Shown here piece after piece: positions 8,374 to 18,683 of a DNA stretch of 64,000 bases. The notes beneath the pieces were generated by a model. That model was given only the letters and a program-made list of their open reading frames with translations. It was not told where the DNA came from and made no database searches. The first letter of the stretch is position 1, and each line of letters starts with the position of its first letter. Location of the stretch: the NCBI GenBank assembly GCA_963746155.1, contig CAVVAB010000012.1, positions 1,119,418 to 1,183,417 of the forward strand. Reading direction: 5' to 3'. A program made the translations under genes and the position numbers. The DNA comes from AC-32 sp963746155 (lineage in GTDB: Bacteria > Actinomycetota > Thermoleophilia > Gaiellales > Gaiellaceae).

Positions 8374-9909
8374 ATGGCGAGCGAGCGTCCGGTCCTCGAG
8401 CTGCGCGGGATCACCAAGCGCTTCCCGGGGATCCTCGCCAACGACCACATCGACTTCGACCTGCGCCGGGGTGAGGTGCATGCCCTGCTAGGCGAGAATG
8501 GCGCCGGCAAGTCGACCCTCATGAACATCCTCTACGGGCTGTACCACCCGGACGAGGGCGAGATTCACATCAAGGGCGAGAACGTACGGATTCACTCGCC
8601 GAAGGACGCGATCGAGCGAGGGATCGGGATGGTGCACCAGCACTTCATGCTGATCCCGGTCATGACAGTCGTCGAAAACATCGTCCTGGCGGACGAGCCG
8701 ACGCGTGCAGGCGTGATGCTCGACTACGCTACGGCGCGCGAGCGCGTGACCGAGCTCGCAGAACGGTTCGGCTTCTCGATCGAGCCCGACGCCCGCATCG
8801 AGGAGATAGGCGTCGGCCAGCAGCAGCGAGTCGAGATTCTCAAGGCCCTGTACCGGCACGCGGACATCCTCATCCTCGACGAGCCGACGGCCGTGCTGAC
8901 GCCGCAGGAGGCGCTCGAGCTCTTCGGGATCCTGAGGAAGCTCGTCGCGGAGGGGATGTCGGTCATCTTCATCACGCACAAGCTGCACGAGGTGCTCGAG
9001 ATCGCCGACCGGATCACTGTCCTGAGACGCGGGAAGATGGTCGACTCCGTCTCCCGCACGGGCGCGACCGAGGCGAGCCTCGCGCGCATGATGGTCGGCC
9101 GCGAGGTGCTCCTCCGCGTGGAGAAGACACCAGCGGAGCCGGGCGAGCCTGTCCTCACGGTGGAAGACCTGTGGGTACTCGACGACCGGGAGCTCGAGGC
9201 GGTTCGAGGCGTGTCGTTCGAGGTGCGTAGCGGCGAGATCGTCGCGATCGCAGGCGTCGATGGGAACGGTCAGGCCGAGCTGGTCGAAGCGTTGACCGGC
9301 CTCCGTCGGGTAGGGGGAGGCGTGATCAAGGTCGACGACAAGGACGTGACTCACGCGTCCGCGCACACGGTTCTCCGGAGCGGCCTCGGGCACATCCCGG
9401 AGGACCGGCACCGGCGCGGGCTCGTGCTCAAGTTCACTCTCGCCGAGAATCTTGCGCTGCACGACTTCGACCGGCCGCCAAACTCCCGCTTCGGCTGGCT
9501 CTTCGGTCATCGCATCGTGAAGTGGGCGCGCGGCCTGCTCAAGCAGTTCGACGTCCGAGGCGGCGGTCCCCAGACGCTCGCGGCGGCGCTTTCGGGCGGT
9601 AACCAGCAGAAGGTCGTGCTCGCGAGGGAGATCTCGCGCGATCCGCGCGCACTGATCGCGGCTCAGCCAACGCGCGGGCTCGACGTCGGGGCGATCGAAT
9701 TCGTGCACGGCCGCCTGATCGAGGCCCGCGACGGAGGTGAGGCGGTGCTCCTCGTCTCGCTGGAGCTCGAAGAAGTCCTCTCGCTCGCCGACCGGATTCT
9801 CGTGATCTACGAGGGCCGGATCGTCGCGGAGTACGCGCCCGACGTGACCGAGCAGGAACTCGGGATCGCCATGACGGGTGGTCGCGGAACAGGGGACGTG
9901 GCGGCCTGA
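8374..9909 (+). CDS. Nucleoside/sugar ABC importer ATP-binding protein (two ATPase domains)
   Basis: A 511-residue fused double ATPase of the Mgl/Rbs/Nup type that powers the BMP importer. The N-terminal Walker A is GENGAGKST near residue 44, with a signature-like VGQQQRVEILKAL and Walker B DILILDEPT. The second half has a variant P-loop (IAGVDGNGQAE), LSGGNQQKVVLARE and a weak Walker B (ALIAAQPTRGLDVGA), the usual asymmetry of this class. The stop overlaps the start of the first permease gene. Confidence 0.92.
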   Translation: MASERPVLELRGITKRFPGILANDHIDFDLRRGEVHALLGENGAGKSTLMNILYGLYHPDEGEIHIKGENVRIHSPKDAIERGIGMVHQHFMLIPVMTVVENIVLADEPTRAGVMLDYATARERVTELAERFGFSIEPDARIEEIGVGQQQRVEILKALYRHADILILDEPTAVLTPQEALELFGILRKLVAEGMSVIFITHKLHEVLEIADRITVLRRGKMVDSVSRTGATEASLARMMVGREVLLRVEKTPAEPGEPVLTVEDLWVLDDRELEAVRGVSFEVRSGEIVAIAGVDGNGQAELVEALTGLRRVGGGVIKVDDKDVTHASAHTVLRSGLGHIPEDRHRRGLVLKFTLAENLALHDFDRPPNSRFGWLFGHRIVKWARGLLKQFDVRGGGPQTLAAALSGGNQQKVVLAREISRDPRALIAAQPTRGLDVGAIEFVHGRLIEARDGGEAVLLVSLELEEVLSLADRILVIYEGRIVAEYAPDVTEQELGIAMTGGRGTGDVAA

Positions 9910-11171
9910 GCGAAAATGCGGCGCAGCCTCCGAACGGGCCGGAGCCGAGCGAAACGGGCACCGAGAGCGCCGCCGACCGGTTTGCCGTCTACCAGCGCGC
10001 CGGAGGCGCCGTCACGCCGCTTCTGACCGCGATCCTCGCGTTCCTGATCGCCGGCCTGGTCATCCTCGTAACGACGCACAAGAACCCGCTTTCGACGTAC
10101 CACGCGATCTTCAACGGCACCGGCCTGAACTGGTTCTTCCACGTCGGCTCCCACTCGATCGGAGTTCCCTTCTCCGACGCCCAGGTGTGGTTCCCGTGGG
10201 ATACGGGCTCGCGCGCCGCGCTCAACCTCCAGCAGACGCTGATCGTGGTCACGCCGCTCATCCTCACGGGGTTGGCGGTCGCGTTCGCCTTCCGCTGCGG
10301 CCTCTTCAACATCGGAGGAAACGGCCAGTACACCGTTGGCGCACTTGTCGCCGTCCAGTTCGGCGTCTGGTTCGCGGGGCTGCCAAGCGTGGCCCACGTG
10401 CTCCTAATCCTTGTGGTCGCGACACTCGCCGGCGCAGCATGGGCGGGGATCGCAGGCTTACTCAAGGCGACAGTCGGCGCCCACGAGGTGATCACCACGA
10501 TCATGCTCAACTACATCGCGCTCTGGATCGGCAGCTACCTCGTCGGCTTCAACGGGCCGATGCAGGACCCGAAGGCGTTCTCGGCGCCGGTGACGCGAGA
10601 CGTGGCCGACAGCGCAAAGCTCCACGTCTTCTGGGGCAACCCGACCCTTCAAGGACTCCACATCGGCTTCTTCATCGCGATCGGCGCGATCGTCGTCTAC
10701 TGGTTGATCCTCACGCGCACGACGCTCGGCTACGAGGTCCGTGCCGTCGGCTTCAACCCCGAGGCCGCCCGCTACGGCGGCATCAGCGTGGCGCGGAACT
10801 ACTTCCTGGCGATGGCGATCTCCGGGGCCTTCGCCGGGATCGCCGGCGGGATCGACCTCCTCGGCTGGGAGTTCAACCTCGACCTGACCGTCGTCCAGAG
10901 CGTCCAAATCGGCTTCATCGGGATCGCCGTCGCGCTGCTCGGGCGGGGCAACCCCGTCGGAATCTTCTTCTCGGCGCTGCTGTTCGGGGCGCTCCTGACC
11001 GGAACCTCGACCCGCAACCTCGACCCGTCGATCTTCCAGCCTGAGCTTGCGGGGAACCTGACCCGAATCATCCAGGGACTCGTCGTGCTCTTCGTCGGAG
11101 CCGACCTGTTGATCCTGTACGCGTGGCACGCCCTGCGCAAGCCGCTCCAGCGAAAGGGCGCAAGGTCGTGA
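9906..11171 (+). CDS. BMP-type ABC importer permease 1 (probable CTG start)
   Basis: Membrane subunit of the nucleoside importer (BPD_transp_2 / branched-chain-type permease), with eight or more hydrophobic helices and the family segment AFRCGLFNIGGNGQY. A GTG at 10185 would give 328 residues but would cut off a clear first membrane helix and part of a large loop. That sequence is in frame from 9906. Between the previous stop and 10185 there is no in-frame ATG, GTG or TTG. The only coupled candidate is CTG at 9906-9908, overlapping the ATPase stop as CTGA, exactly like the ATGA/GTGA overlaps elsewhere here. That gives 421 residues. A base error near the true start is the alternative. Confidence 0.8.
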   Translation: MSENAAQPPNGPEPSETGTESAADRFAVYQRAGGAVTPLLTAILAFLIAGLVILVTTHKNPLSTYHAIFNGTGLNWFFHVGSHSIGVPFSDAQVWFPWDTGSRAALNLQQTLIVVTPLILTGLAVAFAFRCGLFNIGGNGQYTVGALVAVQFGVWFAGLPSVAHVLLILVVATLAGAAWAGIAGLLKATVGAHEVITTIMLNYIALWIGSYLVGFNGPMQDPKAFSAPVTRDVADSAKLHVFWGNPTLQGLHIGFFIAIGAIVVYWLILTRTTLGYEVRAVGFNPEAARYGGISVARNYFLAMAISGAFAGIAGGIDLLGWEFNLDLTVVQSVQIGFIGIAVALLGRGNPVGIFFSALLFGALLTGTSTRNLDPSIFQPELAGNLTRIIQGLVVLFVGADLLILYAWHALRKPLQRKGARS

Positions 11172-12406
11172 CGACAGCGGCCGGGGCGATCGACCGCAGG
11201 ACGTTCTGGCACCGGATCTCGTCGGCCAAGGCGATCGGCATCGCCGGCATCGGGCTCGGAACCGTCGCCTTCTGGCTCGCGCTGCCGCCTGTCACGGTTC
11301 GCTCACCTGCCGGACCGATCGCGCTCGGAATCGTCGCTGTCGCGGCGGGGATCTGGGCCTTCGCTCGCGGGGAGCGTCGTGTGGGGGGAGGCGCCGCCGC
11401 CGCCGGGCTTGTCGGGATCGTTGGGGCGATCACCTCCATGCAGGCCCAAACGTCGAACCTCGACCGCGTTTTCGTCTGGTCGACGCTGATCGCCGCGACC
11501 CTCCGCTGGTCGACGCCGCTCACCTTCGCGGCCCTCGGCGGGCTCTTCTCCGAGCGCAGCGGCGTCGTGAACATCGCCCTCGAGGGAATGATGTTGATGG
11601 GCGCTCTCTTCGGCGCGCTGGGCGCCGACAAGACCGGGTCGTGGTTCCTTGGAATCCTGATCGGAGCCGCCTCCGGCGGTCTGCTCGCCTTCGTGTATGC
11701 GATCTTCGCGATTCACTTGCGAGTCGACCAGATCGTGGGCGGAACCGCGCTCAACTTCCTCGCCCTGGGGCTCACGGGGTACATCTACATCGACGTCTAC
11801 GGGGACAAGGGGACGCCCGAGAACCTGCCCGCCATCCCCGACGTCCACCTTCACTGGCTCGGGCATATCCCGCTGATCGGGAACTTCCTCGACAGCTCGA
11901 TCGGATCGCTGAACCTCATGATCTGGATCGGCATCATCCTCGTGCCGCTCTCCTCGATCGCGCTCTTCAAGACCGCGCGGGGTCTGCGCCTGCGTTCAGT
12001 CGGCGAACACCCGCGCGCAGCGGAGACCGTGGGCATCTCCGTGTACGGAACGCGCTACTTCGCGGTCACCCTCTCGGGCGTTCTCGCAGCGCTGGGAGGC
12101 GTGTTCCTCTCGATCGGCTACGTGGGCTCGTTCTCCGAGAACATGACGGCCGGCCGGGGCTTTATCGCCCTTGCCGCGCTCATCTTCGGCGGCTGGCGCC
12201 CGTACGGCGCGTTCGCCGCGTGTTTGCTATTCGGCTTCTCGAGCGCCCTCGCGCAGCGGCTGCCGGACCTCTCCGCCTCGGATTCGGCTGCCTGGCCGGT
12301 GCTGTTCCAGGCGCTTCCGTACGTCCTGACGCTCATCGCCGTGGCCGGGATCATCGGCCGCGCCCTCCCGCCAGCCGCAGATGGTCAGCCTTACGAGAAG
12401 CAGTAG
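11168..12406 (+). CDS. BMP-type ABC importer permease 2
   Basis: A 412-residue second membrane subunit of the importer. It contains the permease motif RWSTPLTFAALGGLFSERSGVVNIALEG followed by alternating hydrophobic helices through the C-terminus. An ATG at 11123 is in frame but would overlap permease 1 by 49 bases. The GTG at 11168 overlaps its stop as GTGA, the usual coupling in this operon, so I chose it. Two extra hydrophobic helices precede the conserved core. Confidence 0.88.
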   Translation: MTTAAGAIDRRTFWHRISSAKAIGIAGIGLGTVAFWLALPPVTVRSPAGPIALGIVAVAAGIWAFARGERRVGGGAAAAGLVGIVGAITSMQAQTSNLDRVFVWSTLIAATLRWSTPLTFAALGGLFSERSGVVNIALEGMMLMGALFGALGADKTGSWFLGILIGAASGGLLAFVYAIFAIHLRVDQIVGGTALNFLALGLTGYIYIDVYGDKGTPENLPAIPDVHLHWLGHIPLIGNFLDSSIGSLNLMIWIGIILVPLSSIALFKTARGLRLRSVGEHPRAAETVGISVYGTRYFAVTLSGVLAALGGVFLSIGYVGSFSENMTAGRGFIALAALIFGGWRPYGAFAACLLFGFSSALAQRLPDLSASDSAAWPVLFQALPYVLTLIAVAGIIGRALPPAADGQPYEKQ

Positions 12407-12734
12407 CCCGGCACCGAACCACGCGGCGCGTGGGTCGGTGCTGCTCGCGCTGCTCGGGCTCGCGCTGCCGATCGTCGCGTTCGCAGCCGCGCGGCAGACC
12501 GACCAGGTCACGCTCCTGCAGGCGACCGGCGTCGCGTGCGGCGCGGTCGGCCTCGGGCTCCTCGCGATCCTGCTTGCCAGGCGGGCTCGGAGAAATATCG
12601 AACGCTCGATCGGCCGCATGGGCGGCGAGGCATCCGCACGGGTCGGGAGGCTGCTGGGCCTCCTGGCGCTGTGCATCGGCCTGACCGCGGCCGTCGCGCT
12701 CGGCTTCTACGAGCTGCTGAACGTGTTCGGGTAG
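12381..12734 (+). CDS. Small membrane protein after the ABC importer
   Basis: A 117-residue protein with two N-terminal hydrophobic helices, a short basic stretch (RRARRNIERSIGRMGG) and a third helix at the C-terminus. The ATG at 12381 overlaps the upstream permease gene by 26 bases, so it probably belongs to the same transcript. No family is recognised. It could assist the importer or be unrelated. The charge pattern places the basic loop in the cytoplasm. Confidence 0.6.
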   Translation: MVSLTRSSSPAPNHAARGSVLLALLGLALPIVAFAAARQTDQVTLLQATGVACGAVGLGLLAILLARRARRNIERSIGRMGGEASARVGRLLGLLALCIGLTAAVALGFYELLNVFG

Positions 12735-12747
12735 TTCGCCGGGTCAC

Positions 12748-12753
12748 TACAAT
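12748..12753 (+). promoter_or_regulatory. -10 element before rodZ
   Basis: TACAAT, five of six matches to the consensus, lies 12 bases before the GTG start of rodZ. No convincing -35 box or ribosome site is visible, so the transcript leader would be only about 5 bases. Confidence 0.45.
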
Positions 12754-12765
12754 CGCTGTCCTCCC

Positions 12766-13527
12766 GTGTTCGAGATCGGCAACAGCCTTCGCGAGGCGCG
12801 CTACCGCCAGCAGCTCGAGCTGTCCGAGATCGAGCAGGCGACCAAGATCAGGGCCCGCTACCTGCAGGCGCTCGAGGAGGAGGACTTCGATGCGCTTCCT
12901 GCGCAGGCGTACGTCAAGGGCTTCCTGCGCAACTACGCCGAGTACCTCGGCCTCGACGGGCAGCTCTACCTCGACGAGTACAACTCGCGCTACGGGGTGG
13001 GGGAGGACGAGCCGAGCCAACCCGTTGTCGCGAGACGCACCTCGTACGTCCACGCGCGTCACCGACGCGTCGAGCGGCGCGGCGTGCTGCTCGCGCTTCT
13101 GGGCATCGGGATCGTCCTCGCGCTCGTGATCGTCGCGTTCAGGTTCAGCAACAACGACACCAAGGAGATCCCGAACCTCGGCACGACCACGTCGAGCACC
13201 TCGGCGCCGACGCCGTCCTCGCCGAAACCAAAGAAGCGCGTGGTCGCTCCGAACACGCCGTTCCGGTTCTTCGTCCTGGCCGTCAGCGGGAGCTGCTGGA
13301 TGGACGTCCGCAACTACTCGTCGAGCGGGAGGACGCTCTTCACGGGCACGGTCGACCCGGGACAGAGCCATCGCTTCATCGCCCGCCGCCTCTGGATGAG
13401 CCTCGGCAACCCGGGGCACGTGAAGGCGAGCCTCAACGGGCGAGTCGTGGCGTTCCCGGGTAACGGCGGCCCGGTCACCGTGCGCGTGACGCGACAGGGC
13501 ATCTCGGTCGCACCACCCGCCGCTTGA
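12766..13527 (+). CDS. rodZ: RodZ-like helix-turn-helix membrane protein
   Basis: A 253-residue protein with the RodZ layout. An N-terminal Xre-type helix-turn-helix (IGNSLREARYRQQLELSEIEQATKI) runs to residue 75, with the family phrase YVKGFLRNYAEYLGLD. A basic stretch and one membrane helix follow near 104-125, then a Thr/Ser/Pro linker and a C-terminal extracytoplasmic DUF4115-type beta domain. RodZ links MreB filaments to the cell-wall elongation machinery. In coccoid actinobacteria similar proteins occur without MreB, so the role here is uncertain. It overlaps cinA by four bases. Confidence 0.85.
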   Translation: MFEIGNSLREARYRQQLELSEIEQATKIRARYLQALEEEDFDALPAQAYVKGFLRNYAEYLGLDGQLYLDEYNSRYGVGEDEPSQPVVARRTSYVHARHRRVERRGVLLALLGIGIVLALVIVAFRFSNNDTKEIPNLGTTTSSTSAPTPSSPKPKKRVVAPNTPFRFFVLAVSGSCWMDVRNYSSSGRTLFTGTVDPGQSHRFIARRLWMSLGNPGHVKASLNGRVVAFPGNGGPVTVRVTRQGISVAPPAA

Positions 13528-14795
13528 CCCGCCCGCGCGGGGTCGTCGTCGTCACGGGCAGCGAGCTCGTACGCGGCGAGCGGACCGACCGGAACGGCCC
13601 GTTCCTCGCCGCCGAGCTCCTGCGGCTGGGCGTGGAGCCCGCGCGGATCGCGATCGTCGGGGACGACGCGGACGAGCTCGAGTCGGCGCTCCGCGAGGGC
13701 CTCGAGGCCGACCTCTGCCTCGTCTCGGGAGGGCTCGGGCCCACGCACGACGACCGGACCGTGGAGCTGCTCGCCAAGGCCGCGGGGCGCGAGCTCTTCG
13801 TCGACACGGGCCTCGAGGCGGAGATCGAGGCGATCTCGCGCGGGTTCGCCGAGCGGATGAAGCGGCCCTACGACGACTTCGTGCCCGGCGTCCGCAAGCA
13901 GGCGACCCTTCCCGAGGGCGCGGTCGTGATCGGCGTCGCAGGAACGGCGCCCGGGCTCGTGCTCCAGTGCGCAAGCTCGGTGGCCGTCGTGCTCCCCGGC
14001 CCGCCTCCCGAGCTGCAGCGGCTCTGGCCCTCGGCGGTCGCCTCGGCGCCCGTGCAGGCAGTCCTCTCGCGCGCGCGAGTGCCCGAGCGACGTGTGCTGC
14101 GCTTCTACGGGGTGAGCGAGTCGACGGTCGCGCGCGCCCTGGACGAGGCCGGGGGAGAGAGCGACGGGCTCCGCGCCACGATCTGCGCGCGCGACTACGA
14201 GATCCACGTCGACCTGCTCTCCGAGGAGAACGGGCGCGAGCAGGCGGCGTCGCTGAGCACGGAGCTGCACGCGCGTCTCGGGGAGCAGCTGTTCGCCGAG
14301 GACGAGCGGCCCGTCGAGGAGCTCGTGCTCGCCGCGTGCCGCGAACGAGGGCTCTCGCTCGCGGCGGCCGAGTCGTGCACCGGAGGTCTCGTCGCCTCGA
14401 GGCTCACCGCCGTCGCGGGCGCGAGCGACGTCTTCTGCGGCGGGATCGTCGCCTACGCGAACGAGGTCAAGAGCGCCGAGCTCGGCGTCCCCGAGGAGCT
14501 CCTGGCCCGACATGGCGCGGTCTCGGCCGAGGTCGCCGCAGCAATGGCCGGCGGGATCCGCGCGCGACTGGGCGCGGACGTCGCGGTCGCCGTGACCGGT
14601 GTCGCAGGCCCCGGAGGAGGAACGCCGGAAAAACCGGTCGGCCTCGTCTACCTCCACGCCGAGGGACCCGACGGAGGGCGCGGGGTGGAGCTGAACCTCC
14701 CGGGTGGGCGAAGCGCGGTGCGCGGCCGGGCGACGGCCGCGGCGCTCCATTCGTTGTTGCGGCTCTTGACGCAGAATCGTCACGAAGACGCGTGA
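13524..14795 (+). CDS. cinA: CinA-family protein (competence/damage-inducible, NMN amidohydrolase)
   Basis: A 423-residue protein with the two CinA domains. The N-terminal MoaB/MogA-like domain (VTGSELVRGERTDRNGPFL, GGLGPTHDD) is associated with ADP-ribose pyrophosphatase activity. The C-terminal CinA domain (residues 265-420; AESCTGGLVASRLT, GVAGPGGGTPEKPVG) deamidates nicotinamide mononucleotide. It starts at TTG overlapping the rodZ stop (TTGA). The cinA-thpR-recA order is the classical actinobacterial and Gram-positive arrangement. Confidence 0.93.
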   Translation: MTRPRGVVVVTGSELVRGERTDRNGPFLAAELLRLGVEPARIAIVGDDADELESALREGLEADLCLVSGGLGPTHDDRTVELLAKAAGRELFVDTGLEAEIEAISRGFAERMKRPYDDFVPGVRKQATLPEGAVVIGVAGTAPGLVLQCASSVAVVLPGPPPELQRLWPSAVASAPVQAVLSRARVPERRVLRFYGVSESTVARALDEAGGESDGLRATICARDYEIHVDLLSEENGREQAASLSTELHARLGEQLFAEDERPVEELVLAACRERGLSLAAAESCTGGLVASRLTAVAGASDVFCGGIVAYANEVKSAELGVPEELLARHGAVSAEVAAAMAGGIRARLGADVAVAVTGVAGPGGGTPEKPVGLVYLHAEGPDGGRGVELNLPGGRSAVRGRATAAALHSLLRLLTQNRHEDA

Positions 14796-15351
14796 GCTCC
14801 GCTGCTAGCGTCGAGGGCGGTGAGCGAATCCGCCTCTTCTGCGCGCTGCGCCTCCCGGCCGAGACGACCGGCGCCCTCGTCGAGTGGCAGGGGGAGGCGT
14901 TCGCGGGCGTGCGTGACGCCAGGGCGCTTCCGGCCGCGAACCTGCACATCACGCTCGCGTTCCTCGGACACCGGCCGGCCGAGGAGGTGGATGGCATCGT
15001 CGGCGCCCTGCGCGAGGCCGCGAGAGACGTTGAACGCCCCTTGCTCTCCGTCGAGCGCTACCGCGAGACGCGATCCGTGGGCATGCTCGCGCTCGGCGAC
15101 GACGACGGCCGCGCACAGGCGCTTGCCAGCGACCTCCACGGGCGGCTCGAGGCGCTCGGCGTCTACGAGCCCGAGCGGCGGAGGTGGCTGCCTCACGTGA
15201 CCGTCCTGCGCTTCCGCTCCCGGCCCCGTTTGAGCCCGCCGCTGCCGGCCGTTCGGCCATTCAGTCCGTCCGATGCCGCTCTCTATCATTCGGTGCTGCG
15301 GTCCGGCGGAGCGCAGTACGAAGTTGTTGAATCGGTCGCCCTAGGAGGTTG

Positions 15352-15352
<1 letters not shown>
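14792..15352 (+). CDS. thpR: RNA 2',3'-cyclic phosphodiesterase (LigT/ThpR)
   Basis: A 186-residue 2H phosphoesterase that opens 2',3'-cyclic phosphates on RNA ends. Two HxT/S-type motifs are visible: NLHITLAFLG near residue 50 and PHVTVLRFR near residue 135. The GTG start at 14792 overlaps the cinA stop as GTGA. The nearby downstream GTG is out of frame. The stop overlaps the recA start region, so the gene is coupled on both sides. Confidence 0.9.
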
Positions 15353-16445
<1,093 letters not shown>

Positions 16446-16446
<1 letters not shown>

Positions 16447-16871
16447 TGGAGGGGGAGCGGTCGCAGGCGCTCGCGGTGGCAACCCGGGCGCTCGCGAGGC
16501 GCGAGTTCTCAGTTCGCGGGCTCCGCGAACGGCTGGCGCGAGCGGGGGTCGAGCCTGGCGACGCCGAGGAGGCGCTGGCGGCCCTCGAGCACGCCGGCCT
16601 CGTCAGCGATGCGCGCTTCGCGGAGCAGCGCGCCGGGTCGCTCGCAGAGCGTGGACAGGGCGACGCGGCGATTCGATTCGATCTCGAGCGGCAGGGCGTC
16701 GAGCCCGAGCTCGTCGAGGAAACGATCGCCGGCCTCGAGCCCGAGCGGGAGCGTGCGGCGCGGATCGTCGCACGCCGGGGCCGCGGTCCGAAGACGGCCC
16801 GCCTTCTCGCCGGACGCGGCTTCGACGAGGAGATCACCAGGCAGGCGGCGAATGAGAGCGTTGCGCCGTGA
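16446..16871 (+). CDS. recX: Regulatory protein RecX
   Basis: A 141-residue modulator that binds RecA filaments and limits recombinase activity. It shows the tandem three-helix pattern of RecX: ALARREFSVRGLRERLARAGV near the start, then AGLVSDARFAEQRAGS. The GTG start shares a base with the recA stop. It closes the rodZ-cinA-thpR-recA-recX run and is followed by a 279-base non-coding gap. Confidence 0.9.
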
Positions 16872-17150
16872 ACGTCGGCGGCGCTAGGATGGAAACCGCT
16901 TCATTCGACATTTAGCCTGCATCTATACGAGTTTCCGAATCGGATCCTGTTAATCGAGCGAGGACGATCTATCCACTATGAGCGCAGAGGAGGCGAAGGC
17001 AGAGCGGCGGTGAGTTGACCGTCCGCGAGGCTTGCGCGCCTCGCACTCCGATTCGAGCACGTCCGTTGCAGCGGTGCCGGATGAGCGCCGCGCTCCGGCG
17101 CGGACAACCGGTCCCAGCCGGGTCTCCCGGCGCAACTTGAGGGAGCGTGC

Positions 17151-18683
17151 ATGTTCGTCGTCATCGGGATTGCGATCGGCCTGGCACTCGGAGCCAGCCT
17201 TGCGTTCCTCTCGCTCTACGCGCTGACCGGCTCGCGCCTTGCCGCCGCGCGACGAACCCGCCAGCTGCTCCTCAGCGAGGCGAAGAACGACGCCGAGGCG
17301 CTTCGGCGCGAGGCCCAGATCGAGGCCCGTGAGGATGCCGTCCGCATGCGCGCGACGATCGAGGAGGAGGTCGCGACCCGCCGCTCCGACACGATCAAGA
17401 TCGAGGAGCGCCTCCTGGCGAAGGAGGACGACATCGACAGGAAGCTCACGGAGATGAGCCGGCGCGAACAGGGGATCGCCGACCGCGAGATCCACACCCG
17501 CGAGCTCCAGGAGCAGCTGAAGGACGCGCGCGACAAGGAGCTCGGCGAGCTCGAGCGCATCTCGGGGATGACCGTCAACGAGGCGAAGGCGCACCTGCTG
17601 GAGCGCTCGGAGGAGCTGATCCGCCACGAGCTCGCTCGCCATGTTCGCCAGGCGGAGGAGGAGGCCCGCAGCGAGGCGAAGCGGCGCGCGAGGAACCTCG
17701 TCGCGGACGCCCTCCAGCGCGTGGCCGCGAGTCACGCGTCGGAGATGACTGTCTCGCTGATCGAGCTCCCGTCCGACGACATGAAAGGCCGCATCATCGG
17801 CCGCGAGGGACGGAACATCCGCGCGCTCGAGCACCTGACCGGGGTCGACGTGATCATCGACGACACGCCGCAGGCGGTCGTGCTCTCGTCCTTCGACGGC
17901 ATCCGGCGCGAGGTGGCGAAGCTGACGCTCACGAAGCTGATCGAGGACGGCCGCATCCACCCGGCGCGGATCGAGGAGATGTACTACCAGTCGAAGGCCG
18001 AGATCGACGACCTCATGAAGCAGTCCGGCGAGCAGGCGGTCTTCGAGGCCAACTGCGGCGAGTTCCACGAGGAGCTGGTGAAGATCCTCGGGCGCCTGCG
18101 CTTTCGCACGAGCTACGGGCAGAACGTCCTCCGGCACACGCTCGAGGTCGTGCATCTGACCGGGATCATGGCCGCCGAGCTGGGGGCGAGCGTAAAGACC
18201 GCGAAGCGGGCGGCGCTCCTCCACGACCTCGGCAAGGCGCTGACACACGAGGCCGAGGGATCGCACGCGCTGCTCTCGGGGCAGCACGCACGGCGTTACG
18301 GCGAGTCGCCGGCCGTCGTGCACGCCATCGAGGCGCACCACAACGAGGTCGAGCCCCAGACGGTCGAGGCTGTCCTGCTGATCGCGGCCGACGCGATCTC
18401 CGCTTCCCGCCCGGGCGCGCGCGGGGAGAACCTCGAGCAGTACATCAACCGACTCGAGGCGCTCGAGGAGGTCGCGGCCCGCCACAAGGGCGTGGAGAAG
18501 GTCTACGCGCTCCAGGCCGGCCGCGAGATCCGCGTGATCGTCAAGCCGACAGAGGTCGACGACGACGGCGCCGTGCTCCTCTCGCACGAGATCGCGCGCG
18601 AGATCGAGGACCAGCTCGAGTACCCGGGCCAGATCAAGGTGACGGTAATCCGCGAGTCGCGCGCGACCGAGTACGCGAAATGA
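17151..18683 (+). CDS. rny: Ribonuclease Y
   Basis: A 510-residue membrane-anchored endoribonuclease that starts mRNA decay. An N-terminal membrane helix (residues 1-25) is followed by a long charged coiled coil to about 195, a KH domain (GRIIGREGRNIRALE near 215) and an HD domain (LLHDLGKALTHEAEG near 360). Length is typical. The ATG lies behind a GAGGG ribosome site after a 279-base gap with AT-richer patches around 16900-16980 that may hold its promoter. The methyltransferase gene overlaps its stop by four bases. RNase J at 2257 complements it. Confidence 0.95.
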   Translation: MFVVIGIAIGLALGASLAFLSLYALTGSRLAAARRTRQLLLSEAKNDAEALRREAQIEAREDAVRMRATIEEEVATRRSDTIKIEERLLAKEDDIDRKLTEMSRREQGIADREIHTRELQEQLKDARDKELGELERISGMTVNEAKAHLLERSEELIRHELARHVRQAEEEARSEAKRRARNLVADALQRVAASHASEMTVSLIELPSDDMKGRIIGREGRNIRALEHLTGVDVIIDDTPQAVVLSSFDGIRREVAKLTLTKLIEDGRIHPARIEEMYYQSKAEIDDLMKQSGEQAVFEANCGEFHEELVKILGRLRFRTSYGQNVLRHTLEVVHLTGIMAAELGASVKTAKRAALLHDLGKALTHEAEGSHALLSGQHARRYGESPAVVHAIEAHHNEVEPQTVEAVLLIAADAISASRPGARGENLEQYINRLEALEEVAARHKGVEKVYALQAGREIRVIVKPTEVDDDGAVLLSHEIAREIEDQLEYPGQIKVTVIRESRATEYAK

